From the NCBI GenBank assembly GCA_035771175.1, contig CM069590.1, forward strand, positions 56,896,477 through 56,960,476: 64,000 nucleotides of DNA. Direction: 5' to 3'. Position 1 is the first letter of the stretch; each line of letters starts with the position of its first letter. The notes beneath the pieces were generated by a model. It saw only the letters and a list, made by a program, of their open reading frames with translations, ran no database searches and had not been told where the DNA came from. Source of the stretch: Paratinospora sagittata (taxonomy: Eukaryota; Streptophyta; Magnoliopsida; Ranunculales; Menispermaceae). The translations under genes and the position numbers were made by a program. This document shows positions 61,511 to 64,000 of this stretch, in pieces.

Positions 61511-62704
61511 ATAGTTTATTTCAGCATCCAGAAGTCAATAATGATGATGTTTTACAATTTGTTGTTAGCTCTAAGCCATACAGAAAAAGCTCAAAAGATA
61601 GGTGATCTTGAAGCTAAATAGCATCTTTTAATCCTAACAAGGAATCATCCAATTGTCTTATATCGCAGTAAGACGATTCTGTCACCATTCAAAAACTAAT
61701 GAAACTCAAAATGATTTGAAAAAATTATTTAACTATTACAAATTTAATTTGTACATACATTAATATAAATAATTAATGAATTGGCTTTGAACTGAAAAAA
61801 TGAATCAACTACTCTAGCTCAAACAAGTACCATTAATTAATAACATATGTATTTGGGCCTATAAGGTTTTATTTAAAAAGGCCTCCCTAGTTAATATTAT
61901 TATATTCTATTTAATGAACGTATGTAGTGATTTGAGGTGGGTTACTTTTTTATTTTTATATTTGAATCTGATGATCACATTTAGCTGTAATGCATCTTAG
62001 ATAATTGAATATATGATTAGTTCCATTGACCTTCTCCTGCTTCTTCTTCTTCTTCTTAACCTTAGGGAAGGAAGGGCATCTTATGCTTGCTCGACATGAC
62101 ATCCACTACAAGCCAAATTCTCCTTTCTTGGACATATATAACAAGCTGAACAAATATTCTCTTTGACAATTTTGCCTGATTGATCAATTACTTAATAAAT
62201 TATCTCAATTAAACAGTTAAGACCCTCCTAAGTAACCAAGAGGGATTTTATTGATTTTACAGACCCTTAACTTTGATAATCTGATCCCTAGATTACTTGA
62301 CTTTTGTGCTTTAAGTCGTCATTAATAGTATCATGCCTCTGGGAACATGCTGCCCATCCATCGTTAAGGTCCTCATTTCAGCATAATTAATAACACAATT
62401 CATTTGGGTATTTGAGGAGTTGGAAGCACTAACTTTCGTCATGTCAAGCCCATGTCATTCATGAATCAGAAAAGGGAGATTCCTACCTCTGCAACAGAAA
62501 TAAATGCATGTAAAGAAGGATGATCTGATACGATAAACTGATCAATGTCTCCAAGTAATTGGGTTAAATTGATGGACCCACAACTAATGTTTAAAATACT
62601 GAATCTTTTTTGGGACTTGATGAAAATGATAGCTTGCTTCTACTCTCCTTTATGTTTTTCTCTATCTATCTATATATACATGCTAAAACTAAACATGAAA
62701 GTGC

Positions 62705-63400
62705 AGTTAAGAGGTGTATTCACTTATATTTTCTGTGGCTCGAGAAAGAAGGAGCTGTCAAAGAGAGAATATGGTAATATCTCAGCATGGAGCTAATTCA
62801 ATCTCTCTTCAACATATAATACCATTGGAATTGTTAAATACTACTTCTCTTTTGTAATTGCAGGGCATTTTTAGAAATGGGAATGCTCAAGGCATTCAAC
62901 AAACAAGGGTGGGAGGAAACAGAGCTGTTCTATTTGTATATGGTATATATATACCTCTTCTTCTCCTATATGTTGCATTGATCCTGTTGGAACCTTGCAA
63001 AACAAAGTTTTCTAATTTGGGTTTGATGTTGATTTATTGCTGAAGCTATGGAGGCACTAGAGAACATGGCGTTTATCTCAATTGCTGTGAGTTTGGTGAC
63101 TTACTTCTATGGATACATGAACTTCAGTTTAACCAAATCCGCTACAACGCTTACAAATTTCATGGGAACATCATATTTGCTATTTGATTGTTTATCTCAT
63201 CCATCAATCATGCCTTTCCTCTCCATTATAAATAGATTCCACGTGGCTTTAGCTTGAAGAACAAAACTGGTTAAAAATCATTGAATGTCACCATGTTAAT
63301 TTCCCACCTGTTAAATAATTGAGTTGCTGCTTAATTTTGAGAAATGCTGATGCAAACAGGGATTTCCACCTAACCACCAACCAATATTTTAGGCAGTTCT
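62705..63400 (+). pseudogene. Truncated second NPF copy (exons 1-3 remnants)
   Basis: Exon-1-like 62705-62773 (diverged, no matching ATG) is followed by donor GTAATATCTC. Exon 2 at 62864-62942 is intact (GNAQGIQQTRVGGNRAVLFV) and exon 3 starts at 63046 (AMEALENMAFISIAVSLVTY ... TNFMGTSYLL), then loses the rest of the TM3 signature and reaches a stop at 63257. Further fragments match intron 3 (about 63283-63310) and the exon 4 start (GGGATTTCCACC at about 63358), so the copy was once longer. It follows the functional NPF gene by 4.6 kb in the same orientation: a decayed tandem duplicate. Confidence 0.8.
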
Positions 63401-64000
63401 ATTATTTTCTATATTTAATTACTTTATTCTTCAATTTAAGATGCTTTCATGAGCTGATTCCTCTAAAAGTTAAATAGCTGTTGGATATTGATAGAAGATA
63501 TGCGAGACACTCTTAGTTATCATCACATAATAATGCACGACGATTTGTATGGTTTTTTTTTATGCAAATATGCTACCAAATACATGAAGGAAACATAATA
63601 TGATTGGTTTGAAGTAGACAGTTTATAATACATATATTATTGGACTGTAGAATAAGAAATTGTCTGGTTATTAATATATATATAAAGGACCACAGGTTCT
63701 CTTGATCTACTGGACATGTCACAACTCCCTAACAGAGGACCCATATTTTGTATGGTCCCACACAGAAGAAAACTCAATAGAGGAACCATTGAAATTTTTT
63801 CGATTTCACTCCACCAAATAAACCCACAGAAAGTGTTATCCTAACTACAAAAAGCGCAACTATATGAATAACTACATTATTATGTTCATCGGATATATAT
63901 ATTTTATACGTCTCAACAATATATATAGAACATGATATAATGATCATAATAGTTTAGTTACATATTAGTTGCACTTGTTTTTCTAACATTCTCCTATCAC
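63401..64000. other. AT-rich spacer
   Basis: No gene or named element recognised. Any more distant remnant of NPF exons 4-6 is not visible here. Confidence 0.6.

Larger units (their letters stand above)
58111..62704. other. Transposon-rich spacer between NPF gene and its truncated copy
   Basis: No gene recognised. Holds NPF 3' UTR, a retroelement tail (about 58480-58640), copy 2 of the dispersed TIR element (58675-59226), a perfect 13-bp hairpin (59763-59795), a TIR element with internal tandem repeats (60580-61510) and, from 62070 on, sequence matching 50340-50510 upstream of the NPF locus. Confidence 0.7.

Noticed and set aside
1..64000. CRISPR arrays, operons, integrons or bacterial insertion sequences
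   Set aside because: None seen; gene structure and repeats are those of a plant nuclear genome.

Overview
This is nuclear DNA from a flowering plant, most likely a eudicot. The evidence is spliced genes with GT-AG introns, AT-rich introns and spacers, two nuclear tRNA genes, plant-only protein families (subclass III SnRK2, NAT, LR-type serpin, HECATE bHLH, NPF), and many LINE, SINE, MITE and TRIM remnants. The species cannot be fixed from sequence alone.

Layout. 1-1675 (+): 3' half of an ABA-type SnRK2 kinase gene. 2571-2642 (+): tRNA-Asp(GTC). 2943-3959 (-): a 220-residue reticulon-like protein B in 4 exons. 5868-10100 (-): a complete 14-exon nucleobase-ascorbate transporter (562 aa). 13780-16537 (-): a complete 2-exon LR serpin (389 aa). 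18622-25748 (-): a 7-exon two-KH-domain RNA-binding protein with a long P/Q/Y/G-rich tail (580 aa). 28186-28258 (-): tRNA-Arg(TCT) with a weakened acceptor stem. 28466-36180 (+): an 8-exon WD40 protein of the RID3/IPI3/WDR18 type (453 aa), whose introns hold transposon debris. 43905-44642 (+): a single-exon HECATE-type bHLH (245 aa). 55073-58110 (+): a 6-exon NRT1/PTR (NPF4-like) transporter (595 aa). 53478-53910 and 62705-63400: two broken 5' copies of that NPF gene. The rest is spacer with transposon remnants.

The genes do not form a pathway or operon; each has its own promoter region. SnRK2, RTNLB, NAT and NPF4-type proteins have been linked separately to hormone, stress or transport biology, but the window shows no coordinated system. 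RID3-, HECATE- and SnRK2.2/2.3-type genes lying together match, from memory, an Arabidopsis ancestral block, which supports the orthology calls.

The most informative structures are the partial duplications of the NPF 5' end (one carrying a SINE with a 12-bp target duplication), a 5'-truncated LINE with a visible target duplication and a large internal interruption, an inverted pair of short retroelement tails in a RID3 intron, a dispersed inverted-repeat element present twice 31 kb apart, and a TIR-bounded element with internal ~180-bp tandem repeats. I saw no convincing undescribed multi-gene system. All exon boundaries are inferred from splice consensus, reading phase and protein-family conservation; no transcript data were available.
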